Positions 14,826 to 22,946 of a stretch of 24,138 nucleotides of DNA are shown here, in pieces (position 1 is the stretch's first letter; each line of letters opens with the position of its first letter). Made by a program: the position numbers and the translations under genes. The stretch comes from DATFYM01 sp035315065 (lineage in GTDB: Bacteria > Acidobacteriota > Terriglobia > UBA7540), in NCBI GenBank assembly GCA_035315065.1, contig DATFYM010000124.1, forward strand, positions 1 to 24,138, written 5' to 3'. Below the pieces are notes generated by a model. That model had not been told where the DNA came from and ran no database searches. It saw only the letters and a program-made list of their open reading frames with translations.

Positions 14826-16613
14826 ATGAAACGCAGACAGTTTCTTGGCACGGCCGCAGTTGCGCCCGCGGTGACGGCAGCAGTCAGAGCCGCAGCTCAG
14901 GCCGGCCCGCCGGTGGCCGATCCGGTGGAGAAGATGACCGCGCCCGAGCGGCCGACGATAGCGATCAATCACCTGGGATTCCGGCCGCGCGTGGGATCAA
15001 AGACCCTGGTGGTGAGGGCGCTGGCTTCGACACCGCCGCGTGAGTATACTCTGCGCGACGTCTCGGAGCGCCACTTCAGCTTCACGCGCCCTCTCACCGA
15101 AGCGCGCTCGGAGCCAGGGCCGGGATTGGGCCCGGACTTGGGCCCGTGCCTCACCGCCGACTTCACCGACCTCGACCGTCCCGGCCTCTACCAGATCACC
15201 GTCGGAGGCGAACACTCAGTCCAATTCGCCCTCGACGACCAGGTCTGGCGCCGCACGCTGCCTAAGGCGGTCGGCTACTACCGCTACCAGCGCTGCGGCG
15301 TGGAAGTGCCGATGGTCCATCCGGCCTGCCACCTCGACGACGCGCGTCGCCGTGATACGGGCGAGCATGTGGACGAAGTGGGTGGCTGGCACGACGCCGG
15401 CGACCTGCGCAAATGGATGGACGTGACCATGCTCAATGGCATCGCCCTCCTCAACCTCTTCCGCAACCTTCCCAGCCCACGGCCCGGCGATCCGACGCAC
15501 GAGCAAATCCTGGAAGAAGTCCGGCATGGCAACCAATACTTCCTCAAGATGCAGGACGCTGACGGCAAGGTCTGGGCCGACGTGGCGGGCGGCGTGAACG
15601 GTGATAACAGCGACAATCATTGGACCGACAACACCATCGGCACCGGCGACGACCGCTACATCAACACGGCGAAACGCAGCGATACCGCCGCCGTCTTTGC
15701 CGCGCTCCAAGGATTGGTGGGGCAATGCTACGCGAAGTCCGACCCCGACTACGCGCGGCAGTGCCTGGCTGCCGGCGCGCGCGCCTGGTACGCTTTCGGC
15801 GCGCCGAAGGCTACGCTCGAAATCGCCTGGTGGACCGTCGCTACCTGCGAACTGTTTCGTGCCACGCGTGACGACCTTTATCGCCGCCATGCCATGCTCC
15901 TGGCGCGCGACCTGCTGGCGTGCCAGAACACGTCGTTCCTCGGCGACCAGAAGCTGGTGCGCGGTTTCTGGATGGACGGCGACAAACCTTACGTGAACGT
16001 GGTGTTCACGTCGCTACCGCCCTTGGCGCTGCTGGAGCTTTACGATACGTTTCCGGATGCGAACGACCGCGAGAAGTGGAAGGACGCGGTGGCGCTCCAC
16101 CTGGACGAGTACCTGCTGCCGATGGCGGAGCGAAATAGCTACCGCATTATTCCGCTGAGCCTTTTCCAAGGCAGCCCCACGCCGGAAACATATCGTTCGC
16201 TGGCGGGGAACCTGACCTATCGTTATTTCATGCCCACTCGCAAGGGCTTCTGGTGGCAAGGGACCAATTCTCACCTGGGAGGCAACGCGCTGCTGCTGGC
16301 TCGCTTTGCGCGGATTGCCGGCGACAAGGCCAGGCGTTACGTGGACCTCGCTTATCGGCAGCTCGAATGGGTGATGGGAGCGAATCCTTTCGGCGCGTGT
16401 CTTATGACCGGCGAGGGCATGCGCAACCCTTACCCACACTCGCGCTTCGTCGGGCTGATTCCAGGCGGCATCATGAACGGCATCGCCGGCAACGCCGACG
16501 ATGAGCCGGTACTCGACACCGAATACACGCTGAACTGGCGCACCTGCGAGTACTGGAGTCCGCACGTGGCGTTCTATATTTGGGCGAATTCGGTGCTGGA
16601 AATGCTATCGTAG
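14826..16613 (+). CDS. Tat-exported glycoside hydrolase family 9 (endoglucanase-like)
   Basis: This 595-residue protein opens with MKRRQFLGTAAVAPAV, a twin-arginine signal. Residues about 42-138 form an Ig-like CelD_N domain (AINHLGFRP; GLYQITVGG). The GH9 (alpha/alpha)6 domain follows, with GGWHDAGDLRKW (186-197), where Asp190 and Asp193 fit the catalytic-base motif, PYPHSRFVG (535-543, His538) and WRTCEYWSPHVAFY (571-584), where Glu575 is the likely acid. GH9 enzymes invert beta-1,4-glucan (cellulose) linkages, though some act on related glucans or glucosaminides. ATG 14826 has GTGAGG upstream; a GTG at 14814 adds only MRRL. With GH127 it is one of two Tat-exported glycosidases in 7 kb. No cellulose-binding module is visible. 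Confidence 0.88.
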   Translation: MKRRQFLGTAAVAPAVTAAVRAAAQAGPPVADPVEKMTAPERPTIAINHLGFRPRVGSKTLVVRALASTPPREYTLRDVSERHFSFTRPLTEARSEPGPGLGPDLGPCLTADFTDLDRPGLYQITVGGEHSVQFALDDQVWRRTLPKAVGYYRYQRCGVEVPMVHPACHLDDARRRDTGEHVDEVGGWHDAGDLRKWMDVTMLNGIALLNLFRNLPSPRPGDPTHEQILEEVRHGNQYFLKMQDADGKVWADVAGGVNGDNSDNHWTDNTIGTGDDRYINTAKRSDTAAVFAALQGLVGQCYAKSDPDYARQCLAAGARAWYAFGAPKATLEIAWWTVATCELFRATRDDLYRRHAMLLARDLLACQNTSFLGDQKLVRGFWMDGDKPYVNVVFTSLPPLALLELYDTFPDANDREKWKDAVALHLDEYLLPMAERNSYRIIPLSLFQGSPTPETYRSLAGNLTYRYFMPTRKGFWWQGTNSHLGGNALLLARFARIAGDKARRYVDLAYRQLEWVMGANPFGACLMTGEGMRNPYPHSRFVGLIPGGIMNGIAGNADDEPVLDTEYTLNWRTCEYWSPHVAFYIWANSVLEMLS

Positions 16614-16653
16614 CGCGGGCGTCTCGCTTTCCGCCTTGGAACGTGCGAAATTA

Positions 16654-16758
16654 AACGCGGAGGCGCAGAGACACGGAGAAGAGTAAAAGAATCGCATTCA
16701 AGACGTCGTTCGTCTCCCGACTTTCCCATTTCTCTCTGTGCCTCTGTGTCTCTGCGTT
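16654..16758. repeat. Octad inverted repeat (AGAGACAC unit)
   Basis: The left arm (16654-16680, AACGCGGAGGCGCAGAGACA...) faces the right arm (16730-16758), whose reverse complement reads AACGCAGAGACACAGAGGCA.... Units are 8 nt (AGAGACAC, AGAGGCAC, AGAGGCGC). The right arm's extension AGAGAGAAATGGGAAAGT recurs almost exactly in the 20.35-kb element. Confidence 0.8.
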
Positions 16759-16835
16759 GGATGACCCCTCGCAATGACTTCACACCCTCCTGGCGGGGGT
16801 GGGACCAGAGCAGGTCAGCACGAAGCCTGCCCGAC

Positions 16836-17765
16836 TCACACTTCCGGAATGCCCAAGTCCTTCGACCCTAGGGGCGACATCTTTGCCTCGGGCATGTAGC
16901 GCTCGAGCAGGTCCAGCGCGATCCGCGCCCGACGCACGCGCTCGCGGCCCATGCGGCAGGCCATATCTTCGAGCTGCTCGCCTGAGGGGTAGATGTCCGG
17001 CGCGTTGCGCAGGCCGAACTTGAAGTAGATGGGCGCTGCCACCGATATAAGCCGCGGCATCTCGTAGTAGCGGATAAAGCCGCCGAAGTTGTCGGGGACT
17101 TCAATGTAGGTATCGATCGGAATGTCGACCGCCTGTCGGATGGCCCCGAATTGCGCGGCACTGAGGTCGGTGGGGACATTGAGCGTCGAGACTCCAGCGT
17201 CCTCGAAAAGCTTGGCGGTTGCCGGATTGGCGGCGGGCAGCGTAACCGAGCTCTTGATCACCAGATTCTTCGGCAGCTCGCCCTTCTTCTTCATCTCGTT
17301 CAGCACCCAGATCAGGCCGATGTCGGCGGGGAGCACGCTGCGAATGCCGAGTTCGCAGGCGCGCCGCACGTCCTCGATGGCGTAGACAAGCTGGTCAGCG
17401 CCGCGATGCTGCAAGCCGATCACTTTGCCGGCGGTCGCGAACGCCTGGGCGCCGGTCTCAAAGGTGGCGCGCGGCCCGACGAACAGGCAGACCTCAATAC
17501 CCTCGCCCGCGCCGATGCTCGCCATATCCGAGATCTCGTGCTTGGTGAGCAGCATGATGCCGCTGCCCTGGCTGACCCGATGGATCGGCACCAGATGCTC
17601 CTTCACCGCTGCGAGCACCTCGCGGAAGACCCGCGGGCCCTCGACGCTGGGTATTTCGATGCGGTACTGGCCACCGTCAGGGAAGCGCTTGTCGCTCGGC
17701 TTAAGAGCGTGATTGTCTTCACTGGGCAATTTCAGCTTGGAAAGGAACTGCTGCGTCTTTTTCAT
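16836..17765 (-). CDS. U32-peptidase-related TIM-barrel-like protein
   Basis: This 309-residue protein has no signal or membrane segment. Recognisable stretches are FPDGGQYRIEIPSVEGP (28-44), IHRVSQGSGIMLLT (61-74), EVCLFVGPRA (91-100), KFGLRNAPDIYPSG and RERVRRARIALDLLERY. I recall proteins with these stretches annotated as 'peptidase (U32-like)' in actinobacteria and acidobacteria. The classical U32 motif with paired cysteines is not visible, so proteolysis is unproven. The alternating beta/alpha pattern suggests a barrel enzyme. AGGAGGGAG precedes ATG 17765 by 6 nt, a very strong ribosome site. The dehydrogenase gene lies 117 nt upstream on the same strand, separated by a heptad repeat; joint expression in a catabolic route is plausible. 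Confidence 0.6.
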   Translation of the reverse strand: MKKTQQFLSKLKLPSEDNHALKPSDKRFPDGGQYRIEIPSVEGPRVFREVLAAVKEHLVPIHRVSQGSGIMLLTKHEISDMASIGAGEGIEVCLFVGPRATFETGAQAFATAGKVIGLQHRGADQLVYAIEDVRRACELGIRSVLPADIGLIWVLNEMKKKGELPKNLVIKSSVTLPAANPATAKLFEDAGVSTLNVPTDLSAAQFGAIRQAVDIPIDTYIEVPDNFGGFIRYYEMPRLISVAAPIYFKFGLRNAPDIYPSGEQLEDMACRMGRERVRRARIALDLLERYMPEAKMSPLGSKDLGIPEV

Positions 17766-17790
17766 TGGTCGCTCCCTCCTCTTGGGAAAA

Positions 17791-17879
17791 CAAGCTTTCA
17801 GCCCTCAGCTCTCAGCCGTCAGCAACTGAAAGCCAGCGGTCTGGTGGCTGATTGCTGAAGGCTGATAGCTGACGGCTTG
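17791..17879. repeat. Heptad inverted repeat (AGCNNTC unit)
   Basis: Five 7-nt units run from 17793 (AGCTTTC AGCCCTC, then AGCTCTC AGCCGTC AGCAACT). Five units of the opposite strand run through 17843-17877; reverse-complemented they are AGCCGTC, AGCTATC, AGCCTTC, AGCAATC, AGCCACC. A, G, C at positions 1-3 and T, C at 6-7 are nearly fixed while positions 4-5 vary. Confidence 0.87.
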
Positions 17880-17882
17880 ATC

Positions 17883-19337
17883 TTACGTGTACTTCAAATA
17901 AACCGTCCGTGTCTCCGTGTAAAAATCGAGCGCTGCCGGACCCTGCTCGCGCATACCAAAGCTCGATTCCTTGGTGCCGCCGAACGGCAATTGATACTCG
18001 ACTCCTGCCGTCGGCAGGTTCACCGTGATCAGCCCGGCTTCGATGCGATTGATAAACTGATGCACGCGCGTCAGGTCCTTGGAAACGATCGACGCCGAAA
18101 GACCGAATTTGACGCCGTTGGCGAGGCGCATGGCGTCGTCAAAATCGTTCGCGAGCATGAGGCCAAGCACCGGCCCGAAGATTTCCTCCTGCGCGATGCG
18201 CATTTCGGGCGTGACACCGTCGAAGAGGGTCGGCTCAACAAACCAGCCCTTGTCGTAGGCCCCGCCCGTCAGCCGATGGCCGCCGCACAGCAGGCGGGCG
18301 CCTTCCTGCTTGCCGATCTCGATATACTTCAAGTCGGTTTCGAGCTGATTGGCGTCCACCGCCGGACCGATGGCCACGTCAGGATCAAGACCGTTGCCCA
18401 CCTTCAGCTTCTTCGTCTTTTCCACCAGTTTTTCCACCAACGGGTCATAGATGGCCTTCTCGATGATGGCGCGACTGCACGCGGTGCACTTCTGGCCGGT
18501 GGAGAAGAACGCGCCATTCACCAGGATGTCCGCCGCGGCGTCGAGGTCGGCGTCTTTGAGCACGATCGTCGGATTCTTGCCGCCCATTTCGAACTGCGAA
18601 CGGACTTTGCGCGCCGCCAGTTTGGCGTTCAGGCTGTTCCCCACGTCGCACGAGCCGGTGAACGAGAGCGCGCGCAAGGCCGGATGGTCGACGATGACAT
18701 TGCCCACCGCGCCGCCGCCACCCGTCACGTAGTTGAGCGCACCGGCCGGGATGCCCGCCTCGTGCAGCGCTTCCACCAGCCGATAGGCGCTGAGGGGCGC
18801 CAGCGACGCGGGCTTGATTACCACCGCGTTTCCCGCCACCAGCGCGGGCGCCATCTTCCAGGCCGGGATGGCGCTGGGGAAGTTCCAGGGAGTGATGAGT
18901 CCCACCACGCCCAACGGCTTGCGCAGCGTGTAGCAGAACACGTTTTCGCGCTCGGAAGGAATCTGGTAGCTGAACTGGCGCGCGCCCTCGCCGCCGAAGT
19001 ACCGGAAGATGTTGATGGCGCGCTTCACTTCGCCCTTCGATTCGGGCAAAGTCTTGCCTTCCTCTCGCGTCATCTCTTCGCCGAGTTTCGCCAGGCGGTT
19101 CTCCAGGATCTCCGCCGCCTTGAAGAGATACTCGCCGCGCCGCGGAGCCGGCAGCCCCGCCCACGCCGGCTGCGCCTTGACGGCGGCCTCGAATGCGGCC
19201 TCGACGTCCTCTGTGCCTGAAGCCTGGAATAGTCCGACCGTTTCGTCGCGGTTAGCCGGATTGACGTTCGGGAACGTCTTCCCCGACCTGGCCTCGACCC
19301 ACTGGCCATTGATGTAGTTGTGAAAGACGGGCAGCAT
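17883..19337 (-). CDS. Aldehyde dehydrogenase, alpha-ketoglutarate semialdehyde dehydrogenase-like
   Basis: This 484-residue NAD(P)-dependent aldehyde dehydrogenase has TPWNFPSAIPAWKMAPALVAGN (149-170, Asn152), FTGS (226-229), catalytic base Glu250 in QFEMGGKNP and nucleophile Cys284 in STGQKCTACSR. The C-terminal AGVEYQLPFGGTKESSFG and DFYTETRTVYLK resemble B. subtilis GucD (YcbD) and other ketoglutarate-semialdehyde dehydrogenases more than succinate-semialdehyde enzymes. They make 2-oxoglutarate, the last step in oxidative L-arabinose, D-xylose, glucarate and hydroxyproline catabolism. ATG 19337 has GAGGTG 6 nt upstream; the longer frame reads through the AATGATG repeat (SSFIIHHS) and is artefactual. 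The upstream sugar- or hydroxyproline-specific enzymes are not in this window. Confidence 0.9.
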   Translation of the reverse strand: MLPVFHNYINGQWVEARSGKTFPNVNPANRDETVGLFQASGTEDVEAAFEAAVKAQPAWAGLPAPRRGEYLFKAAEILENRLAKLGEEMTREEGKTLPESKGEVKRAINIFRYFGGEGARQFSYQIPSERENVFCYTLRKPLGVVGLITPWNFPSAIPAWKMAPALVAGNAVVIKPASLAPLSAYRLVEALHEAGIPAGALNYVTGGGGAVGNVIVDHPALRALSFTGSCDVGNSLNAKLAARKVRSQFEMGGKNPTIVLKDADLDAAADILVNGAFFSTGQKCTACSRAIIEKAIYDPLVEKLVEKTKKLKVGNGLDPDVAIGPAVDANQLETDLKYIEIGKQEGARLLCGGHRLTGGAYDKGWFVEPTLFDGVTPEMRIAQEEIFGPVLGLMLANDFDDAMRLANGVKFGLSASIVSKDLTRVHQFINRIEAGLITVNLPTAGVEYQLPFGGTKESSFGMREQGPAALDFYTETRTVYLKYT

Positions 19338-19354
19338 GTCGGCACCTCGAAGAG

Positions 19355-19492
<138 letters not shown>

Positions 19493-19501
19493 TCTTCAAT
19501 C

Positions 19502-20293
19502 CTATTGCATCGCCTTTCCAAGCGCCGCGCTGGCTACCGGCGCCATCAACTCGTAGCCCTTGGCGTTAGGATGCAGGCCGTCATCGGAAAAGCCCTCGCG
19601 CAACATGCCGTGGTCATCGACCACGGCCGAATAGTAATCCGCCACGGTTGCACCCGCGCGCGCCGCATAGTCCTTGATCCAACCGTTGAGCTTCAGGATA
19701 TCACTCGGCGGGCGGTGCTCCGTCTGCTTGTGGGCGGTATAGTCGCTCACCGGCAGGAGCGGGCACAAAACTACTTTGATCCCGTGCTTCTGGGCAAGCT
19801 CCACCATGGCCTGGAGGTTCTCTTCCACCATGGTCAAGGTCTCGGGACCGGTGTTGCCGGAGATATCGTTGGTGCCGGCCAGGATGATGATAGCCGCCGG
19901 GCGGAGATCGATCACATCCGGGAACATTCGCACCAGCATCTGCGGAGTCGTCTGCCCGCTGATACCGCGGTTCACGTAAGGCTTGCCCGGGAAGGACTGC
20001 TCCAGGTGCCAGCCGTCGGTGATGGAGTCGCCCATGAACACCACGCGGCCGGCTTCGGCCCGCAGGGCCTTCAAGCGTTCGTCATCCGCATGATAGCGGC
20101 CGAGCTGGTTCCAATCCACGAGCGTGTCCGCGAGGTAGTGGTCTTGCGCGGAGAGGTGCTGCGCCTGAAGACCGAGGCAGCAGGACGACGCGTTACGCGG
20201 AGTAAAGTCCGGCACCAACTGGCTGCGCGCGGAACCGGCGCACACCAACACGGCGGCCAGCAGCAAGAGTGAAACAGGTGTTCGCTTCGCCAT
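19502..20293 (-). CDS. Secreted SGNH/GDSL-family hydrolase
   Basis: This 263-residue protein has a signal peptide (MAKRTP, then VSLLLLAAVLVCAG, cut near SARSQ). All four SGNH blocks are present: FMGDSITDGW with Ser90, NRGISG with Gly111, AGTNDI with Asn142, and DDGLHPNAKGY with Asp238 and His241. These enzymes are periplasmic or extracellular esterases, often carbohydrate or platelet-activating-factor-acetylhydrolase-like; a deacetylase on plant glycans would fit the neighbours but is inferred. AAGGAG lies 5 nt before ATG 20293. The upstream-extended frame runs into the octad repeat (SSLCLCVSVL) and should be ignored. The dehydrogenase lies downstream across the AATGATG repeat. Confidence 0.9.
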   Translation of the reverse strand: MAKRTPVSLLLLAAVLVCAGSARSQLVPDFTPRNASSCCLGLQAQHLSAQDHYLADTLVDWNQLGRYHADDERLKALRAEAGRVVFMGDSITDGWHLEQSFPGKPYVNRGISGQTTPQMLVRMFPDVIDLRPAAIIILAGTNDISGNTGPETLTMVEENLQAMVELAQKHGIKVVLCPLLPVSDYTAHKQTEHRPPSDILKLNGWIKDYAARAGATVADYYSAVVDDHGMLREGFSDDGLHPNAKGYELMAPVASAALGKAMQ

Positions 20294-20347
20294 AGATTCT
20301 CCTTCTCTCCCAATGAGGCCGTGAAATAACGGCGAGGGAGCTTCCAG

Positions 20348-20447
20348 CACAGAGACACAGAGGCACAGAGAAGAATGGGAAAAGTAGGGACCCAACTGAC
20401 CTCTCCATGTGGTGCTCGCTCTTTCTCTGTGTCTCCGTGCCTCTGCG
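20348..20447. repeat. Second octad inverted repeat (AGAGACAC unit)
   Basis: The left arm 20348-20372 (CACAGAGACACAGAGGCACA...) pairs with the right arm 20421-20447 at 21 of 25 positions. The unit is 8 nt. After the left arm comes GAAGAATGGGAAAAGT, nearly the same as the flank of the 16.65-kb element, so the two are related copies. Confidence 0.82.
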
Positions 20448-20481
20448 CTTAATTCTTCACACCCTCAATGGAACCGAGCTT

Positions 20482-20895
20482 TCATTTCATCGTTGATGTT
20501 CGAGCGCGCTTAATTGCAGGCGATGGCCTCCCTGGCGTTTTGCTTCCCGAGCTTTTCAGCGCCGCTTGGGTCTTCTTCGGAAGTTTTGCCACAACCAGAT
20601 CGTACGACTGGCGCAACAACCTCTCGACTTCGCCCGGTCGCAGGCGGCAAGCGGCGGGGTCAATCAGAACCCAATGCGCCCGCGCAAGATAGGGAGCAGG
20701 ACTGATGCCGGCCAATTCCGTCAGTTCGTAAAATGTCTCTTCGGGGCACTTGAAGGAAAACCGTCCTCCGGCTTCGAGCGTCGCGATCACAAATATTTTG
20801 CCTGCGACTTTGAACACGAGGTTGTCACCCCATTGAATCTGCTCGGTGGTGCCCGGCAAGGACAAACAAACCTCTCGAATCCGATCCACGTTCAC
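20482..20895 (-). CDS. MmcQ/YjbR family protein
   Basis: This 137-residue protein matches the MmcQ/YjbR pattern: VDRIREVCLSLPGTTEQIQW, then FKVAGKIFVIATLE, FKCPEETFYELTE, APYLARAHWVLID and LLRQSYDLVVAKLPKK. Members are small 'double-wing' DNA-binding-like folds (CyaY-like); function is not established in general. The usual WG-x-x-x-F-K and K...W positions look intact. I take GTG 20895 with GGTGG upstream; the longer frame (TSHSPLTTSSRAG) is translated hairpin repeat. The C-terminus is basic and Ser/Thr-rich (SGSKTPGRPSPAIKRARTS). The upstream hydrolase gene ends 179 nt away across a 62-nt-arm hairpin. Confidence 0.85.
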   Translation of the reverse strand: MNVDRIREVCLSLPGTTEQIQWGDNLVFKVAGKIFVIATLEAGGRFSFKCPEETFYELTELAGISPAPYLARAHWVLIDPAACRLRPGEVERLLRQSYDLVVAKLPKKTQAALKSSGSKTPGRPSPAIKRARTSTMK

Positions 20896-20914
20896 TGAAG
20901 CCACCTTTTGGCCC

Positions 20915-21065
20915 GGGAGCGCGGGCGTCCCGCCCGCTCTTGAAGAAGTGGTCAGTGGCGAGTGGCTAGTGGCTAGAAGCAAAGAACCACCCCACTCGCT
21001 AGTCTAGCCACTAGCCACTAACCGCTAGCCACTTCCTCAAGAGCGGGCGAGACGCACGCGCTCCC
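20915..21065. repeat. Composite inverted repeat with 62-nt arms
   Basis: Arms 20915-20976 and 21004-21065 are inverted complements at 54 of 62 positions with no gap. The outer half is a GC palindrome-rich block (GGGAGCGCGGGCGTCCCGCC), the inner half repeats GTGGCTA heptads as in the 13-kb hairpin. The loop is 27 nt. The outer edge is 9 nt after the CocE-like stop; the other edge is 20 nt before the MmcQ start. Confidence 0.93.
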
Positions 21066-21073
21066 AGGCCTCG

Positions 21074-22858
21074 TTACTCCGGCACCGCCGACAGAACCAG
21101 CGCTGACGGGCGCTCGCGATCGTGATAAATCGCGTTCGTCGCCTTCACCCAGCGAGTTGCACTGTCTTGGTTCTCACCGGTATTCAGGTTGCGATCGAAG
21201 CGCGGGAAATTGCTGCTCGAAATTTCCAGCCGCAGCTTGTGTCCGGCCAGGAAAACGTTGCTGGTGGACCACAGGTCGATGGTGAACTTGTACGTCTGCC
21301 CGGGATTCATCAGCTCGGGCTTTTCTTGTGAGTCGCGATAGCGGGCACGGACGATGCCGTCGTTGAGGTTCTGCGCGAAGCCGTTCGGCCACACGTCCAC
21401 CAGCTTGGCCGTGAAGTCGGTATCAACGGCGGAAGAACTGGCGTAGAGCTCGACGGAAGCGGGACCGGTGACCTCGAAATCCCGGGTGAAGGCGGGCGTG
21501 GAAAACACCAGCACGTCGCTGCGAGCCTCATCAGGCCGCTGATCGCGCGGGCCCGGGGCCAGGTGCCCGCCGTCGCAGCAGAGGCTGCCGCCGCGAGTCG
21601 GCACCGGGTCGGATGGGTCGTAAGTGAACTGATCAGCCGTTTCCGATTGGGGAGCTGTTGTGTCGAGCGTACCGTCACCCGCGAGCCCGTTGGCCTTGCC
21701 GGAAGAGTGGAGGTAATAGCGCGAGGCCCCAGCGCGCGCCGGCGGCCAACGGTCCTCCTCGCGCCACTCATTCTTGCCCATCACGAAAATCTTGACGGGC
21801 CTTTCCTGCTCCACGCCGTTGGCCACGCCTTTCAGCAGATGGTCGTACCACCGCAGCATCACCTCGTCCATATCGATTTCCGCGTTCGGACCAAAGTCCA
21901 CTTCGCCGATCTTTCTTCCGCCTCCGGAGTGGCCGCCGATCAGCACGAGGAGCCGCTGGCCGCGACGCGCCGCATCCGTCCCGGCGCTGGCGTTCAATCC
22001 GAGATAATTTCGCAGCGTTCCGCCCAGGAAAATGTCGTACCATGCGCCGACGTGGTACGCTGGCACCATCACTTGAGCATGGTGGTCTTCGATCGACCAA
22101 CGCTTCCAATAGTCGTCGTAGCTCGGGTGGGCCAGCCAGTCGACAAAGTACGGAGCCAGGGAGCGCGGCCCGTCAAGCCCCCAGTGTCCCTCGGCCAGAT
22201 GCTCGCCAAAAAGGGGATATTCCGCCAGCGGCAGCTTCCAGGTATTCGGCAAGGCGTTCGTCGCTTCGCTGACGCGACGGTTGAGCGTGTCCTGGGCCAG
22301 GCCCGTGGTCCACGATTCATTGAACCACTGTTCGAAGGCGCCGCCCTGGTACGTCCAATTGGCGTGATAGTTGGAGGCGGTGTCGATGGGGAAGATACCC
22401 GCGAGATGCGGCGGATGGGCGATCGCGGTGAGCATCTGGGTGGCGCCCACGTACGAGCCGCCGAACATTCCCACCTTGCCGTCCGCATAGGGAAGGGCCG
22501 CCGCCCACTCCACCGCGTCGTAGCCGTCGTCTGACTCGTGCTTGAAGGGATACCACTCGCCTTCCGAAGTGTATCGGCCACGCGTATCCTGAATTACCAC
22601 TACGTAGCCGCGGGCCGCCGCGCGGTATCCGAAGTCAGCGCCGCCTCTTTTGTCGTAAGGCGTTCGCTCCAGTAACACCGGGAACTTGCCGGGCGCGTTG
22701 GGCCGATAGACATCCGCCTTGAGGACTACGCCATCGCGCATCTTCGCGGCCACGCCGCGTTCAACTTTCACCTCGTACGACTCGGCGCACGGCCCGCCCG
22801 CCGGCAGCAGAGCGATCAGGCTCGAGAGAGTAACCAGGGTTAAGGCACCGCGCTTCAT
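21074..22858 (-). CDS. Secreted CocE/NonD-family hydrolase
   Basis: This 594-residue protein has a signal peptide (MKRGALTLVTLSSLIALLPA). An alpha/beta-hydrolase domain follows: LLERTPYDKRGG (62-73), VVVIQDTRGRYTSEGEW (87-103), nucleophile Ser135 in MFGGSYVGATQ, and likely Asp275 in GAWYDIFLGG. The C-terminal beta-jelly roll (TGPASVELYASSS; GHKLRLEISSSNFPRFDRN) is the X-Pro dipeptidyl-peptidase C domain. Family members cleave acyl bonds in esters or peptides (cocaine esterase, glutaryl-7-ACA acylase, X-Pro peptidase); substrate unknown. The family's 'GPW-x-H' segment is replaced here by IGGHSGGGR, with His310 the candidate triad member. GGAGGGATCC precedes ATG 22858; the upstream Met adds MSCPEGS only. 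Confidence 0.88.
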   Translation of the reverse strand: MKRGALTLVTLSSLIALLPAGGPCAESYEVKVERGVAAKMRDGVVLKADVYRPNAPGKFPVLLERTPYDKRGGADFGYRAAARGYVVVIQDTRGRYTSEGEWYPFKHESDDGYDAVEWAAALPYADGKVGMFGGSYVGATQMLTAIAHPPHLAGIFPIDTASNYHANWTYQGGAFEQWFNESWTTGLAQDTLNRRVSEATNALPNTWKLPLAEYPLFGEHLAEGHWGLDGPRSLAPYFVDWLAHPSYDDYWKRWSIEDHHAQVMVPAYHVGAWYDIFLGGTLRNYLGLNASAGTDAARRGQRLLVLIGGHSGGGRKIGEVDFGPNAEIDMDEVMLRWYDHLLKGVANGVEQERPVKIFVMGKNEWREEDRWPPARAGASRYYLHSSGKANGLAGDGTLDTTAPQSETADQFTYDPSDPVPTRGGSLCCDGGHLAPGPRDQRPDEARSDVLVFSTPAFTRDFEVTGPASVELYASSSAVDTDFTAKLVDVWPNGFAQNLNDGIVRARYRDSQEKPELMNPGQTYKFTIDLWSTSNVFLAGHKLRLEISSSNFPRFDRNLNTGENQDSATRWVKATNAIYHDRERPSALVLSAVPE

Positions 22859-22946
22859 GGATCCCTCCGGGCACGACAAAGTGCTGCGAAAGAATGAAGC
22901 CGATTATGAACGCTTGTCGTGAAGAGAGTCAAGGCGACGAACGAAA

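Noticed and set aside
16574..16783. Short minus-strand frame near the GH9 stop
   Set aside because: It reads through the octad repeat and overlaps the GH9 end; no family features.
17877..19220. Long plus-strand open frame of 447 codons
   Set aside because: It is exactly antisense to the dehydrogenase, which has all catalytic motifs. Its translation is Arg/His-rich without family features, the usual mirror of GC-rich coding DNA.
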